The notes below the pieces were generated by a model that did not search any database, had not been told where the DNA came from, and saw only the letters and a list, made by a program, of their open reading frames with translations. A DNA stretch of 12,982 nucleotides from Rikenellaceae bacterium (lineage in GTDB: Bacteria; Bacteroidota; Bacteroidia; Bacteroidales; UBA932), in assembly GCA_900771005.1 (NCBI GenBank), contig CAAGMI010000356.1, forward strand, positions 1-12,982, written 5' to 3'. Below, piece after piece: positions 1 to 7,793 of this stretch. Position 1 is the first letter of the stretch; the number at the start of each line of letters is the position of its first letter. The position numbers were made by a program, and so were the translations under genes.

Positions 1-269
1 TTCTCGACACCGAGGTCAACGGGGATCTTCGGCGCACAGGCATCGGAGATCGAATTGACGATCCCGTCCATCTCGACAAAGATACGCTCGTTCGGAATGC
101 CGACAACCGTCCGGTCGTTGGCCACGCCGAACAGAATCCGTCCGCCCTTGCCATTGGCAAACGCCACGACCGTCTTCAGATACTTCTCGCGTTCCTCGTT
201 CGGTACGCGCTTGAATTCCAGCGAGTACGACTCCCCCGCCACAATCTCGTCTTTTAAGTTCATAGGCAT
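1..269 (-). CDS. AlbA_2 (Schlafen-type) domain protein, 5' part only
   Basis: This gene starts inside the window and runs off its left edge, so only about the first 89 codons are visible. The translation begins MPMNLKDEIVAGESYSLEFK and continues with AFANGKGGRILFGVANDRTVVG. This is the signature of the AlbA_2/Schlafen-like domain: an E..xLEFK motif, then AFaN..GG.l.fGV and a VGI turn. In this family the domain usually leads an ATP-binding or transcriptional-regulator-like protein with a C-terminal ATPase or winged helix, none of which is visible here. Two in-frame ATGs exist, at 269 and 263. I chose 269 because a GAGGTG ribosome site (277-282) lies 7 bases upstream of it. The gene is separated from the chaperone cluster by about 165 bp, apart from one possible tiny ORF, so it may be an independent accessory gene. 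The domain call is firm. The full protein's role is unknown. Confidence 0.8.
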   Translation of the reverse strand, partial: MPMNLKDEIVAGESYSLEFKRVPNEEREKYLKTVVAFANGKGGRILFGVANDRTVVGIPNERIFVEMDGIVNSISDACAPKIPVDLGVE

Positions 270-296
270 ATTATAGCACCTCGTTAATTTCATAAC

Positions 297-329
297 TCGA
301 ACACATAACAAATCGGTCAAATTGTTCGA
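297..329. repeat. 7-bp inverted repeat upstream of the AlbA_2 gene
   Basis: TCGAACA (297-303) and its exact reverse complement TGTTCGA (323-329) flank a 19-bp spacer. The repeat lies 28 bp upstream of the AlbA_2 start and covers the stop codon of the small ORF at 317-424. It could be an operator or a weak hairpin. There is no T-run, so it does not look like an intrinsic terminator. Arms this short can arise by chance in a region of this size. Confidence 0.25.
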
Positions 330-424
330 TTGCAATACGCCGCCCTCGACTTCAACCTCGCCCCGTCCTCCAGCGGACATCGAACGACAATCGCATAAGT
401 CTTTGGATTCAGTTGACAAGCCAT
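317..424 (-). CDS. Possible 35-residue small protein
   Basis: This short open frame starts with MACQLNPKTYAIVVRCPLED and ends with CNRTI before TGA. The start is preceded by AGGAG at 432-436 with a 7-base spacer, which is near-ideal. The ribosome site overlaps the TAG stop of the upstream membrane-protein gene (435-437), the arrangement expected for translational coupling as the last member of the operon. There is no signal peptide or membrane segment. It has three cysteines, and I recognise no family. It could be a genuine small protein, a decayed remnant of a longer gene, or a chance frame. The good ribosome site and placement are the only evidence in its favour. Confidence 0.35.
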   Translation of the reverse strand: MACQLNPKTYAIVVRCPLEDGARLKSRAAYCNRTI

Positions 425-434
425 TTCGCGTCTC

Positions 435-1676
435 CTAAAAGTCCTTGGCATCCATTGTGTTCGTGCTGAAGTTGCCATGAAGAACCCGTGTCAACGAAAG
501 CGTATATCCGCTTCCACGCTCAAAGGAGAATGTTTGATTTGATTTGCTATAACTGGCATCTAATCCGAAGAGCAATCGAGATCCGTACCATTTTTTTCCG
601 CATGCATAGCGCAATGTGTATGTTCCCGGTGGTACGTATGCCTCATAAGTTGATCCCCCCCGGACAAAAATACCGATCTGGTTGCCATTATAACTATTAA
701 CGAGTTTAATGAAATAATCATCCGAACCCGAAGGAGTTTTAATCTCAAAAGGAGACGAGCCAATAGCCCCGACTACCGTGCCGGAATAAGGACGCGTCTG
801 CTCATATTCAGAAAGAAGATCTCTAATGGCCGATTTGTCGTGAATCTTGATCCGACCAAACACCATTCCTTCAAGAGTGTTTACAATAATCCGATTCGCG
901 TCATCAGCATAGCATGATTTCGGATTTCTCTTTAAGAAATCATGATAAATCCATAAATTGTTTTTCTCCTTTATGTATTCATAATCATCGCACAGAGACT
1001 CGACCCTCTTATCTGCGAGCTTTGCAAATTGTGTGCCTGCGAATTCTTTCGCAAACTTATTAAGCGCGGCATCGTCTTTAGATTCTTTCAAACTATCCCA
1101 ACGCTCTTTTGCCACCGCCAATTTTACATTATCATATAGCAACTTAATCCTGCTCTCGGAGGATTTCCACCCACTATATTTACGCGCAAGTTGCGACAAG
1201 CTTTTGTAGTCGCCTAACTTTACTGCTTCGTTGATTTCCTTATCAACAAGCCGATCTATACGCTTTTCAACATCCAATCGACGCGCCGCATCAACTCCTT
1301 CGCTTGAATAATAATCAGCAAGAACTTTGTATGTCCCATCAGCAACAACAGCTTCATACTGATCTTTGCGCACCTTCCGTGGATGCATCTCCGGATAGTC
1401 GCGAATAAAAGCATCCACCTCTTCGGGCAACAACAAATTAAGTGCTTTGTAATCAATATCGACTCGTTCCCTTAAGAGTCCAGTTATGCGTTCCGCATAC
1501 TCACTATTACGCCACTCAGAGATAAAAGCTCTATACTGCTTCGCACTTCGATCACTTAATGCAGCATTATGATGAGACCACGACTGAACCGCGTTTGATC
1601 GAATAAATATAATGAGCGATGAGAGTCCGATAACCGCACTCGTGTAGGCAATGGCTCTTTTATAATACGATTCCAT
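435..1676 (-). CDS. Membrane-anchored protein with helical stalk and C-terminal WYG/LFG beta domain
   Basis: This 413-residue protein has one N-terminal hydrophobic segment (about residues 8-26, YTSAVIGLSSLIIFI) after a short basic start, a signal-anchor layout that probably puts the rest outside the cytoplasm. Residues 40-300 are charged and helical, with TPR-like spacing of small and aromatic residues but no clean TPR consensus. Residues about 308-407 form a compact beta-rich domain with FEIKTPSGSDDYFIKLVN, GIFVRGGSTYEAYVPPGTY, KKWYGSRLLFG and, near the end, LHGNF. I have seen this pattern (phage- and accessory-type proteins ending in WYG..LFG..T and nGN) as a C-terminal module, but I know no biochemical role for it. 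The start is 3 bp after the preceding stop, with only a weak ribosome site, so coupling is likely. It is the last large gene of the cluster and is presumably the extracytoplasmic arm of the machine. Confidence 0.8.
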   Translation of the reverse strand: MESYYKRAIAYTSAVIGLSSLIIFIRSNAVQSWSHHNAALSDRSAKQYRAFISEWRNSEYAERITGLLRERVDIDYKALNLLLPEEVDAFIRDYPEMHPRKVRKDQYEAVVADGTYKVLADYYSSEGVDAARRLDVEKRIDRLVDKEINEAVKLGDYKSLSQLARKYSGWKSSESRIKLLYDNVKLAVAKERWDSLKESKDDAALNKFAKEFAGTQFAKLADKRVESLCDDYEYIKEKNNLWIYHDFLKRNPKSCYADDANRIIVNTLEGMVFGRIKIHDKSAIRDLLSEYEQTRPYSGTVVGAIGSSPFEIKTPSGSDDYFIKLVNSYNGNQIGIFVRGGSTYEAYVPPGTYTLRYACGKKWYGSRLLFGLDASYSKSNQTFSFERGSGYTLSLTRVLHGNFSTNTMDAKDF

Positions 1677-1679
1677 GAT

Positions 1680-3095
1680 TTAGATAAATCCCAATGCGTC
1701 AATCTCGGACTGTGACGGTTTTTCGCCAATTTTCCATCCATCCAAAATTGACTTGTCAACCGCTGAAAATTTACTGGCATAGTGATTAGCGGACTTGAAG
1801 GTCTTAACACAGGAATCGCAGACCGGAACCTTAACCGTTCTCGTCCTCCACTCGTAACGACCATACATCGTTGGATCGCGGCGCACATCCCGATGCAACT
1901 TGACCTCTTCAAGGTGGATTTTCTTGCCGATGTACTTTCCACAGACGACGCATGTTCCCGCTTCTTTGTCCTTAGCTATCAGATCTTGCCATTCCTCGAT
2001 GGCTTTTGTTATCTTCTCCTTCATTAGTGGCGTAGCCGCAATTGGAAGAAGTTTTTTGGTTAGCGTCAGACACCGTTTATAATCACCTGTTTCCCTACTG
2101 TAACATGGCAATTTATTATCAACGGTGGAAACGATATCATTTAGAATGTTAATTGTGAATGAATTTCCTTCTGGGACAAGTTTTTGCAAAGCAGAAATCA
2201 GCTTCTGAGATTTCGCGACAATGCCTTCACATTCCGTTATTACCTCCTGCGGTTTTTCAGCATTCTGACATTTCTTTATCAAAACGCGCACCTTATCCAC
2301 CATCGGCTTAAACGCAAGTGCAATCGTGTCTTCAACGTCGTCAAGCCCACTCATAGTTGACGTAATGTAATCAAGATGACGCTTTGCTGCGCTCATATTA
2401 TCAGCGTCAACATAGCGAATCAGGAAATCGGCGTTTATATTGTCAAAGCAGACGGGGAATTTCTCCCTAAAACTATCTATAAACACTTCATCGAGCCGGG
2501 GGTCATTAAGTTGAGCAACACGTTCAGAAAACAGATCCCAAAACGAGTCATCATCCGACAGATCCTCCCATAGATTGAAGGACGCTTTCCAAAACCCATC
2601 AATCAAGCTTCGGTATTCAGACGATTCTCCGTAATTATGTGATTGCAAATCCTTCTCGCCGTCAATGGCATAATAATGCAACGCTATCGCGAGATTGTGG
2701 CGAGCGATCAGACCAACATCTCCCGTCCTGTTCATGCTTTCTCTCCAAAGGGAGACAGCCTCATCTCTACGCCCGGATGCTATTGCTGTCAGCGCCGGAT
2801 CGTTTGTTTTAGTCAACGGCCAAAACCAAAAGAACATTTCCGTCACAAAGAACTCGGGGTCTTCTTTAAGCCGATCAGACAATGATCTTGTTTTATCGGA
2901 TTTGGGCGCGGAGGCATTTCCAAGGAGATATTTATCAAACTCCTTATCCCACGATTTTTGTCCCATTTCGGAAAAGCCATCCAGATCTTCCTGCCGACGA
3001 CGAATCTTTTTACTTGTAGTATCTACCGAGATTCCAAGAAGATAAAACGCATTCAGATGATAGACGTCGGCATTACAAATCTCTTCGAGAACCAT
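1680..3095 (-). CDS. J-domain-like N-terminus, helical middle, C-terminal zinc ribbon protein
   Basis: This is a 471-residue soluble protein with no membrane segment. Residues 15-31 (NAFYLLGISVDTTSKKI), followed by an RRR run and an acidic helix, resemble helices I-II of J-domain-like proteins (n.FrvLGlp.da....I.rr). Residues 81-94 (EFFVTEMFFWFWPL) match the '..elFWFWp' segment that I recall after that region in Hsp70-linked J-like proteins. The HPD tripeptide that triggers Hsp70 ATPase in true J-proteins is not visible. Residues 100-370 are helical, with TPR-like stretches such as RHNLAIALHYYAI. The C-terminus carries two CxxC knuckles, CVVC (382-385) and CDSC (426-429), which probably bind one zinc ion. 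The start lies 1 bp after the previous stop, and AAGGAGG sits 7 bases upstream. The context with Hsp70 and GrpE makes a co-chaperone or client-adaptor role plausible, but this is inference. Confidence 0.75.
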   Translation of the reverse strand: MVLEEICNADVYHLNAFYLLGISVDTTSKKIRRRQEDLDGFSEMGQKSWDKEFDKYLLGNASAPKSDKTRSLSDRLKEDPEFFVTEMFFWFWPLTKTNDPALTAIASGRRDEAVSLWRESMNRTGDVGLIARHNLAIALHYYAIDGEKDLQSHNYGESSEYRSLIDGFWKASFNLWEDLSDDDSFWDLFSERVAQLNDPRLDEVFIDSFREKFPVCFDNINADFLIRYVDADNMSAAKRHLDYITSTMSGLDDVEDTIALAFKPMVDKVRVLIKKCQNAEKPQEVITECEGIVAKSQKLISALQKLVPEGNSFTINILNDIVSTVDNKLPCYSRETGDYKRCLTLTKKLLPIAATPLMKEKITKAIEEWQDLIAKDKEAGTCVVCGKYIGKKIHLEEVKLHRDVRRDPTMYGRYEWRTRTVKVPVCDSCVKTFKSANHYASKFSAVDKSILDGWKIGEKPSQSEIDALGFI

Positions 3096-3096
3096 A

Positions 3097-6000
3097 TCAC
3101 CGCCTCCTTCCTAAGAACTGGTCGCTCTTGACAAAAAGCGGGGCTCCGTTATATTGCTGATAGTCAACTCCATCAACTTTATAATACTTCCCCTTACCCA
3201 CTTGGCGTATAATCAACTTTGCGCTCAATGAAGTCCCACGCTTAAATAAGGTGTAAAGTTCCGCATTTGAGGTGATTTTATTATTGTCTATGCTTACCCT
3301 TGCCGACGAGGGATTATCCGGAGTTAGTTCTACGCACCCAACAAAGTGATAAGTATATCGCTCGTCATGCCACCCCCATGTGCTTCTGGTCGCCGCTTTA
3401 TATGTTTTAGACACGTCTTCACTGGTAAGACTGGTAAATGTTTTTAGCGAGGCGAGTTCCACGCGATCTCCGAACTCGGTGGTTAGTGGTGCTAATGACG
3501 CAGAATACCGGTTAAACTCACGAGCCGCATTTAACTTATCCACATATTTCCAACAGAGTTCATCCTTCTCGATCAGCTTTTCAATTCTCTGTTTGACATC
3601 GGAACTGCTATCTATCGCATCTACAAGATTCCCCTTATTTCTCGCCTGATTGATTACGTTATTACACGCAACTAAAACATTAGAACATGCCGCTCCTGCC
3701 TCAACGGTAAGAAACCTACTTTTATAATTACTGCACAACTCTCCGGCGGATTGTTGCTGCCTTGAAATCTCACCCATCAGTTCATCTAATAAGTGCGTTG
3801 TTTTACGCAACCCATCAATCACTCCAGAATTGTTTTTATCATACAACTCAAAACCATCCATTTCGGTGATAGCATCAATATCGCGTTTGATTCTCCCAAT
3901 CTGGCCATAAGCACCTTTTGTGCTGAGACATCTTCGTACTCTATCAACCGCATTACTTACGGAAGCTACATCACGGGCCGCGTTGGCCTTTTTGAGTTCT
4001 TCGGCAAGATTAATTAGCTTCTGAGTAAGTGCTTTTACCCGTTCTGACAGTTCCTGATATTCATATGCTTCTTTAAGGATATTCGCAGCGTTCTTCACCT
4101 GCGATTGCTCCTTATAGCTGGACATCTCATTTTCAATTTCATCGAGTTTACGGCCAAATTCCCGAATGGCGGTTTTGTGCTTTATATCAGCGATGAACTT
4201 CTCGAAGGATTCCTTCAATGCTTTATATTTAGAAGATACGGACGAAATCGACACGCCGCTATTTTCAAGCTCTGTAATTACAGCCCAAACCTTATCTTTG
4301 TCCGACTCTTTCCAACCGCCGGACGAATAACCTTCAAGTCTTGACATTATTGAAGACAATAGCTTTTCATGATCATCCCATTTCTTAAGATTATTTATTG
4401 CATTTGAATATAAGATGTCCGACTTAATAATGACTATATCGTCAGGCACGATCCCAGACACGAATTGCATTAAATCGCGATAGGCCTCTTTTCGATCAAG
4501 CTCATTCACATGGGCGACAATCGAGTTCCATCTTTGACGATCTTCTTCCTGTCGAGCAAGAGACAAATGCTGTGTTCTCAGCACAACTACGGCCGCAATG
4601 GTCAGAATCGCCATGCCGAGCAAACTTACCCAATGCTTCCAAACAAAATACAAATATGGATGCTTAATACCAGACTCAAACGAGGCATCAAACTTTGCCA
4701 ATTCCGCCACATCCCTAAAGTCCCAATCCTTCCAGGGAATAATGCCTCGTGCCATCTCAACATGTTTCAATACAATCTTAAGCTTGTCTCGCTGCAGAAG
4801 CTTCCACTGTCCATCGCTTGCCCTTAACTTATTGGCAATCGATTGTTTCGCTTCCGTCTTGCGCAAACACATCAACAACAACTTTTCAAACTGCGCATCA
4901 TCTATGGACACAAGCCAATCCATCGAAACCAGTTCAATAATCTGAATCGGACTCACACTTGCGATTTCCAGTAAGTCGCCGAATTCCAACGGATTTCCCG
5001 CCTTGGCAAAGCAGCCGACAATCGACGGCGTCCAATTACCCGTTCTCTCCGTGCTCTTGATTAGATATCTAAGCTGGTCACGACTGAAACGTGAAAAATC
5101 ATAACGATTCCACAACCCATCCGTTGGATCTTTGCGAAGCAAGGACTCTGCTAATTTCGGCGCAATCAAGGATACGTCTACATACTGAATTAACTCCGGG
5201 CGCCTTGCCAATGTGATGTTGAGCTTATCATTATCAATGGATGACCCTTTTTCGCTCAAATATGTTTTCGCTACAAGCGGTAGTTCACCAGATGTCTCAC
5301 TCAGTAATTTCAGCCATTGTTCGTCTGACAAACGTGTAAAGTCATAAGAATTCCATAGGCAATGCCCCTTGCCTTGTGCAAGAACCTCGACAGCCATTTC
5401 GGGAGAGATCGATTGCGATGGCAGGTACGGACAATACGCCGTGTTTTTCTTGAGAATCTTTGTTGCCTGATCCTCGGTTATTGACTTGCAGAGATTAAGC
5501 GCGGACATTGCCCGTGGCTTGATAATCGTGCCGTCTTTTAGGCCAACGATGAGCCGAACCCATTGCTCGGAATTCAGCTTGCTAAAATGCCAATACTCCC
5601 AAATGTGTTCAGCCGGGACTTTCAGCAACAAGTCAATGATGCAATCAATTGGCACATCAGCCGATATCAGGAACGGCAGCAATTTGTCGTTCTTCTCCGC
5701 CAGGGAACATAGCTCTTTCGCCTGAAACCGACCGCTCTTGGCGATCTCGATAAACATATCGGGGATGCGCACCTGCGGATTTGTCAAAATCTTACGCCAT
5801 TCTGATTTGTCTAAGGTCGCAAACGGAAATCGTTTCCAAAGAAGATCGCCTTTACCCGTAAGATACAATTGGTAAGCGACATTAAAAGGAACTTTATCCG
5901 GATCGAGCATGTTGATGAGCGCATGGCAGCTCGATGCCATATTGATTAACTCATCCGACGTGAATCCATTTCCATCCTTGTTCTCGACAAACGGCACACA

Positions 6001-6651
6001 TGCCGTCGGCAGTTCGCTTGGATTTGTGTGAAGAAACAGCTCTCGCCAGTGGTCTTTATTAAGTAACTTGAAATCGTAATTTTCCCATAGCGAATCTGCA
6101 CGTCCGGATATAAGCAACGAGATGGCCGTGTTTGGCGTAATTCTTGCGGGAGGTATAAAATCAACCAAAGCTGGATTACGAAGTGCCAGCCTTGTCATTT
6201 CGTCATTTGAAAAACCGCCGTTCTCCTCCGACTTAAGCAGAAAGCTTCTCGCAGGCGCAATCGGCTCTTTGCACTGTAAAAAGTAGACTTCCCAATGTTT
6301 CTTAGCAAACGAATTGATTGGATAATTTTCAATCAGTAGCTTCGCGTAGGCATCGTTCGGATTGTTTGTGGTGATTTTCCTAATCACCTGAAATGGGGTC
6401 GCCTTTAGATAAGCTGTTCTGTCTATACCGGGGATTGCTTTATTTCCGAATAGCGCAATCTCAGCTTGCAACGCAGGCGGCAGGCAAAGCATCAAAAGCG
6501 AACCATACAACTCGTCCTTTGCGTAATCTATAAGCTGCGATACAAGAAGAGGCAATTGATTCTCGCGAAGACAATCAACGTCGAGCTTGCGAAGATCAGC
6601 GACAATCTCTGAAAGTTCTACCCGATTCTTTATCTTCTCGATGATGTCCAT
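3097..6651 (-). CDS. Large single-pass membrane protein with six ~81-residue solenoid repeats and coiled-coil region
   Basis: This 1184-residue protein has three parts. Residues about 80-600 hold tandem helical repeats marked by an LW..YDF..L....W..LL signature, e.g. SLWENYDFKLL (187-197), LLWKRFPFATL (270-280), IWEYWHFSKL (350-359), CLWNSYDFTRL (431-441) and GLWNRYDFSRF (512-522). The first copy (residue 107 on) has Ile for the first Trp. Residues about 675-691 (VSLLGMAILTIAAVVVL) are one transmembrane helix. Residues 700-1085 are highly charged and helical, probably coiled coil, and a small beta-rich domain closes the protein (about 1100-1180). Topology is uncertain because flanking charges do not decide it. 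If the repeats face the cytoplasm, they could scaffold the kinase, Hsp70 and Clp-N proteins. No catalytic motif is visible. The ATG lies 3 bp after the Clp-N stop, with AAAGGA upstream. I do not recognise a named family. Confidence 0.85.
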   Translation of the reverse strand: MDIIEKIKNRVELSEIVADLRKLDVDCLRENQLPLLVSQLIDYAKDELYGSLLMLCLPPALQAEIALFGNKAIPGIDRTAYLKATPFQVIRKITTNNPNDAYAKLLIENYPINSFAKKHWEVYFLQCKEPIAPARSFLLKSEENGGFSNDEMTRLALRNPALVDFIPPARITPNTAISLLISGRADSLWENYDFKLLNKDHWRELFLHTNPSELPTACVPFVENKDGNGFTSDELINMASSCHALINMLDPDKVPFNVAYQLYLTGKGDLLWKRFPFATLDKSEWRKILTNPQVRIPDMFIEIAKSGRFQAKELCSLAEKNDKLLPFLISADVPIDCIIDLLLKVPAEHIWEYWHFSKLNSEQWVRLIVGLKDGTIIKPRAMSALNLCKSITEDQATKILKKNTAYCPYLPSQSISPEMAVEVLAQGKGHCLWNSYDFTRLSDEQWLKLLSETSGELPLVAKTYLSEKGSSIDNDKLNITLARRPELIQYVDVSLIAPKLAESLLRKDPTDGLWNRYDFSRFSRDQLRYLIKSTERTGNWTPSIVGCFAKAGNPLEFGDLLEIASVSPIQIIELVSMDWLVSIDDAQFEKLLLMCLRKTEAKQSIANKLRASDGQWKLLQRDKLKIVLKHVEMARGIIPWKDWDFRDVAELAKFDASFESGIKHPYLYFVWKHWVSLLGMAILTIAAVVVLRTQHLSLARQEEDRQRWNSIVAHVNELDRKEAYRDLMQFVSGIVPDDIVIIKSDILYSNAINNLKKWDDHEKLLSSIMSRLEGYSSGGWKESDKDKVWAVITELENSGVSISSVSSKYKALKESFEKFIADIKHKTAIREFGRKLDEIENEMSSYKEQSQVKNAANILKEAYEYQELSERVKALTQKLINLAEELKKANAARDVASVSNAVDRVRRCLSTKGAYGQIGRIKRDIDAITEMDGFELYDKNNSGVIDGLRKTTHLLDELMGEISRQQQSAGELCSNYKSRFLTVEAGAACSNVLVACNNVINQARNKGNLVDAIDSSSDVKQRIEKLIEKDELCWKYVDKLNAAREFNRYSASLAPLTTEFGDRVELASLKTFTSLTSEDVSKTYKAATRSTWGWHDERYTYHFVGCVELTPDNPSSARVSIDNNKITSNAELYTLFKRGTSLSAKLIIRQVGKGKYYKVDGVDYQQYNGAPLFVKSDQFLGRRR
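3103..3109 (-). promoter_or_regulatory. Near-consensus ribosome binding site inside the preceding gene's tail
   Basis: AAGGAGG ends 7 bases before the ATG at 3095. It is formed by the last codons of the 1184-residue protein (Leu-Gly-Arg-Arg-Arg-stop). Re-initiation and efficient translation of the zinc-ribbon gene are therefore built into the coding end of its neighbour. Confidence 0.75.
5047..6414 (-). repeat. Tandem ~81-residue protein repeats (six copies)
   Basis: The first Trp (or Ile) of each copy falls at residues 107, 189, 272, 351, 433 and 514 of the 1184-residue protein, giving spacings of 82, 83, 79, 82 and 81. A second conserved Trp follows 13 residues later in the first five copies (120, 202, 285, 364, 446). 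Each unit also has a helix pattern of the type '..f..del..la...p.li..i'. The copies are diverged in sequence, so this is an old duplication. A further degenerate copy may follow up to about residue 600. Confidence 0.75.
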
Positions 6652-6654
6652 CCG

Positions 6655-7101
6655 TTATCCTTTAATGTCATCAAGAGAAACTAATTCAAGCTCGAAAAGC
6701 GATTCGACAAGCTGCTTCAAGGTCAACACATCCCCATCCGAGAGCATCGCGGCATCTGAAAACGCACGGCGAAGATTATCGCTCCGATGAAGCATCCCCT
6801 CGGCTTCGACCGGTGGATTGACTCGCTTTTCTGCGAGACGATTACGAAGCCCGCGCCGCTTATGCGTGACCTTATCCGGCATTACATCGATGTACCGACG
6901 GATACTTTGAGCCTCTTTGCACATCGATGCCCAGTCCTCTGATGACACATTGAGCTTATCCAGCTGTTCGGGAAACTTCGGATCAATGATCTTCATTGCC
7001 GCCAATAGAAAATGAATCGGCAGAATCTCAGCGGCTCCGAGATGCTTTGCTTCTGCGTTGGCAATTATCCAACAAAGTTTTAAGAGTTCCTCAACCTTCA
7101 T
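6655..7101 (-). CDS. Stand-alone Clp N-domain-like (ClpA/B/C N-terminal) protein
   Basis: This 148-residue protein shows the double-helical repeat of the Clp amino-terminal domain. The first half has LLKLCWIIANAEAKHLGAAE then ILPIHFLLAAM (about 6-36), corresponding to 'A...A..lg...i..eHlLlall'. The second half has LHRSDNLRRAFSDAAMLSDG followed by VLTLKQLVESLFEL (about 104-138). The two halves are joined by a basic linker (residues 75-95). There is no Walker motif and no AAA+ domain, so the protein cannot unfold substrates itself. In Clp ATPases this domain binds substrates and adaptors. Here it may recruit clients to Hsp70 or to a Clp machine encoded elsewhere. The start codon overlaps the stop of the upstream gene by 4 bp (ATGA), indicating coupled translation. 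The match is by pattern and is good but not certain. Confidence 0.7.
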   Translation of the reverse strand: MKVEELLKLCWIIANAEAKHLGAAEILPIHFLLAAMKIIDPKFPEQLDKLNVSSEDWASMCKEAQSIRRYIDVMPDKVTHKRRGLRNRLAEKRVNPPVEAEGMLHRSDNLRRAFSDAAMLSDGDVLTLKQLVESLFELELVSLDDIKG

Positions 7102-7790
7102 TTTCCAGTGTCATCCTTCTTGCATCCCCAACAAGGAACAATCTGTAATGTATAGGTGTCGGCAGATTCATCTCCAGGCTGGAAGTACATTTGCGAAATC
7201 GGGATCTTCGTAGCTTCTTTTATGCAATCAGCAAGAACCGCCAACCTCTTCTGACGGTCGGTGATATACTTACCGCTACCGCCCTTAATAACAAGGGCGC
7301 AATTTTCGGTAAGATTCGTGAGGAAACCATGTTCCAGCTCCTTTAAAATCTTACCAGAGATTTTGCCACCGACGGTAGTCTCAGCAAGTATTGTGGGGAC
7401 TTCGGGTTGTTCTGCAGGAACCGTTCCTCCGATATGCTTGCCGAGTGAAAACGCAAAACCGACTCCAAGCGCAAGGACTGCCGCAATAACGATTTTGTAA
7501 TTTTTAGCAATGCCGTTTGAGACACCGTTAAGGTCCACGGCAACAGGAGCGTCCAAAGATTGAATAGCGAGTTTTGCCGCTTCATTGTCCGGTTGGACAT
7601 GAAGAATCTCCTCCCAAATGCCCCTTGCAGAGTCTTTCCTGCCGGTTGCGCACAAGATGCGGGCATATAGATCCGCGCCATGAAGTGAACTCATCGCGCC
7701 GTCTACGGAACGCAGCGCATCCTCGGCCTCGTGGTATTTGTATTGCGAGGCCAAGGCGTACGCCCGGAGAATGGCATTCTCAACCGTCAT
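7098..7790 (-). CDS. TPR-like cytoplasmic domain, single membrane helix, small C-terminal domain
   Basis: Residues 1-80 of this 230-residue protein form paired helices of TPR type (AILRAYALASQYKYHEAEDA, then GRKDSARGIWEEILHVQPDN). A single transmembrane helix follows at about 98-117 (YKIVIAAVLALGVGFAFSLG), and the C-terminal domain covers about 135-225. There is no signal peptide, so the TPR part is probably cytoplasmic and the C-terminal domain outside. The C-terminal domain holds a run resembling small envelope alpha/beta modules (LVIKGGSGKY, ITDRQKRLAVLADCIKEA) and ends with CWGC at 220-223, which could form a disulfide or a metal site. The start lies 3 bp after the Hsp70 stop and lacks a strong ribosome site, suggesting coupling to Hsp70 translation. 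It may tether the chaperone to the membrane, but I recognise no named family. Confidence 0.75.
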   Translation of the reverse strand: MTVENAILRAYALASQYKYHEAEDALRSVDGAMSSLHGADLYARILCATGRKDSARGIWEEILHVQPDNEAAKLAIQSLDAPVAVDLNGVSNGIAKNYKIVIAAVLALGVGFAFSLGKHIGGTVPAEQPEVPTILAETTVGGKISGKILKELEHGFLTNLTENCALVIKGGSGKYITDRQKRLAVLADCIKEATKIPISQMYFQPGDESADTYTLQIVPCWGCKKDDTGK

Positions 7791-7793
7791 AGC

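Noticed and set aside
55..276. Plus-strand open frame of 73 codons
   Set aside because: It is antisense to the AlbA_2 gene, whose minus-strand translation has a recognisable domain and a ribosome site.
270..434. Intrinsic terminator after the operon
   Set aside because: No GC-rich hairpin followed by a T-run on the minus strand was found; the only inverted repeat has 7-bp arms, a 19-bp loop and no T-tract.
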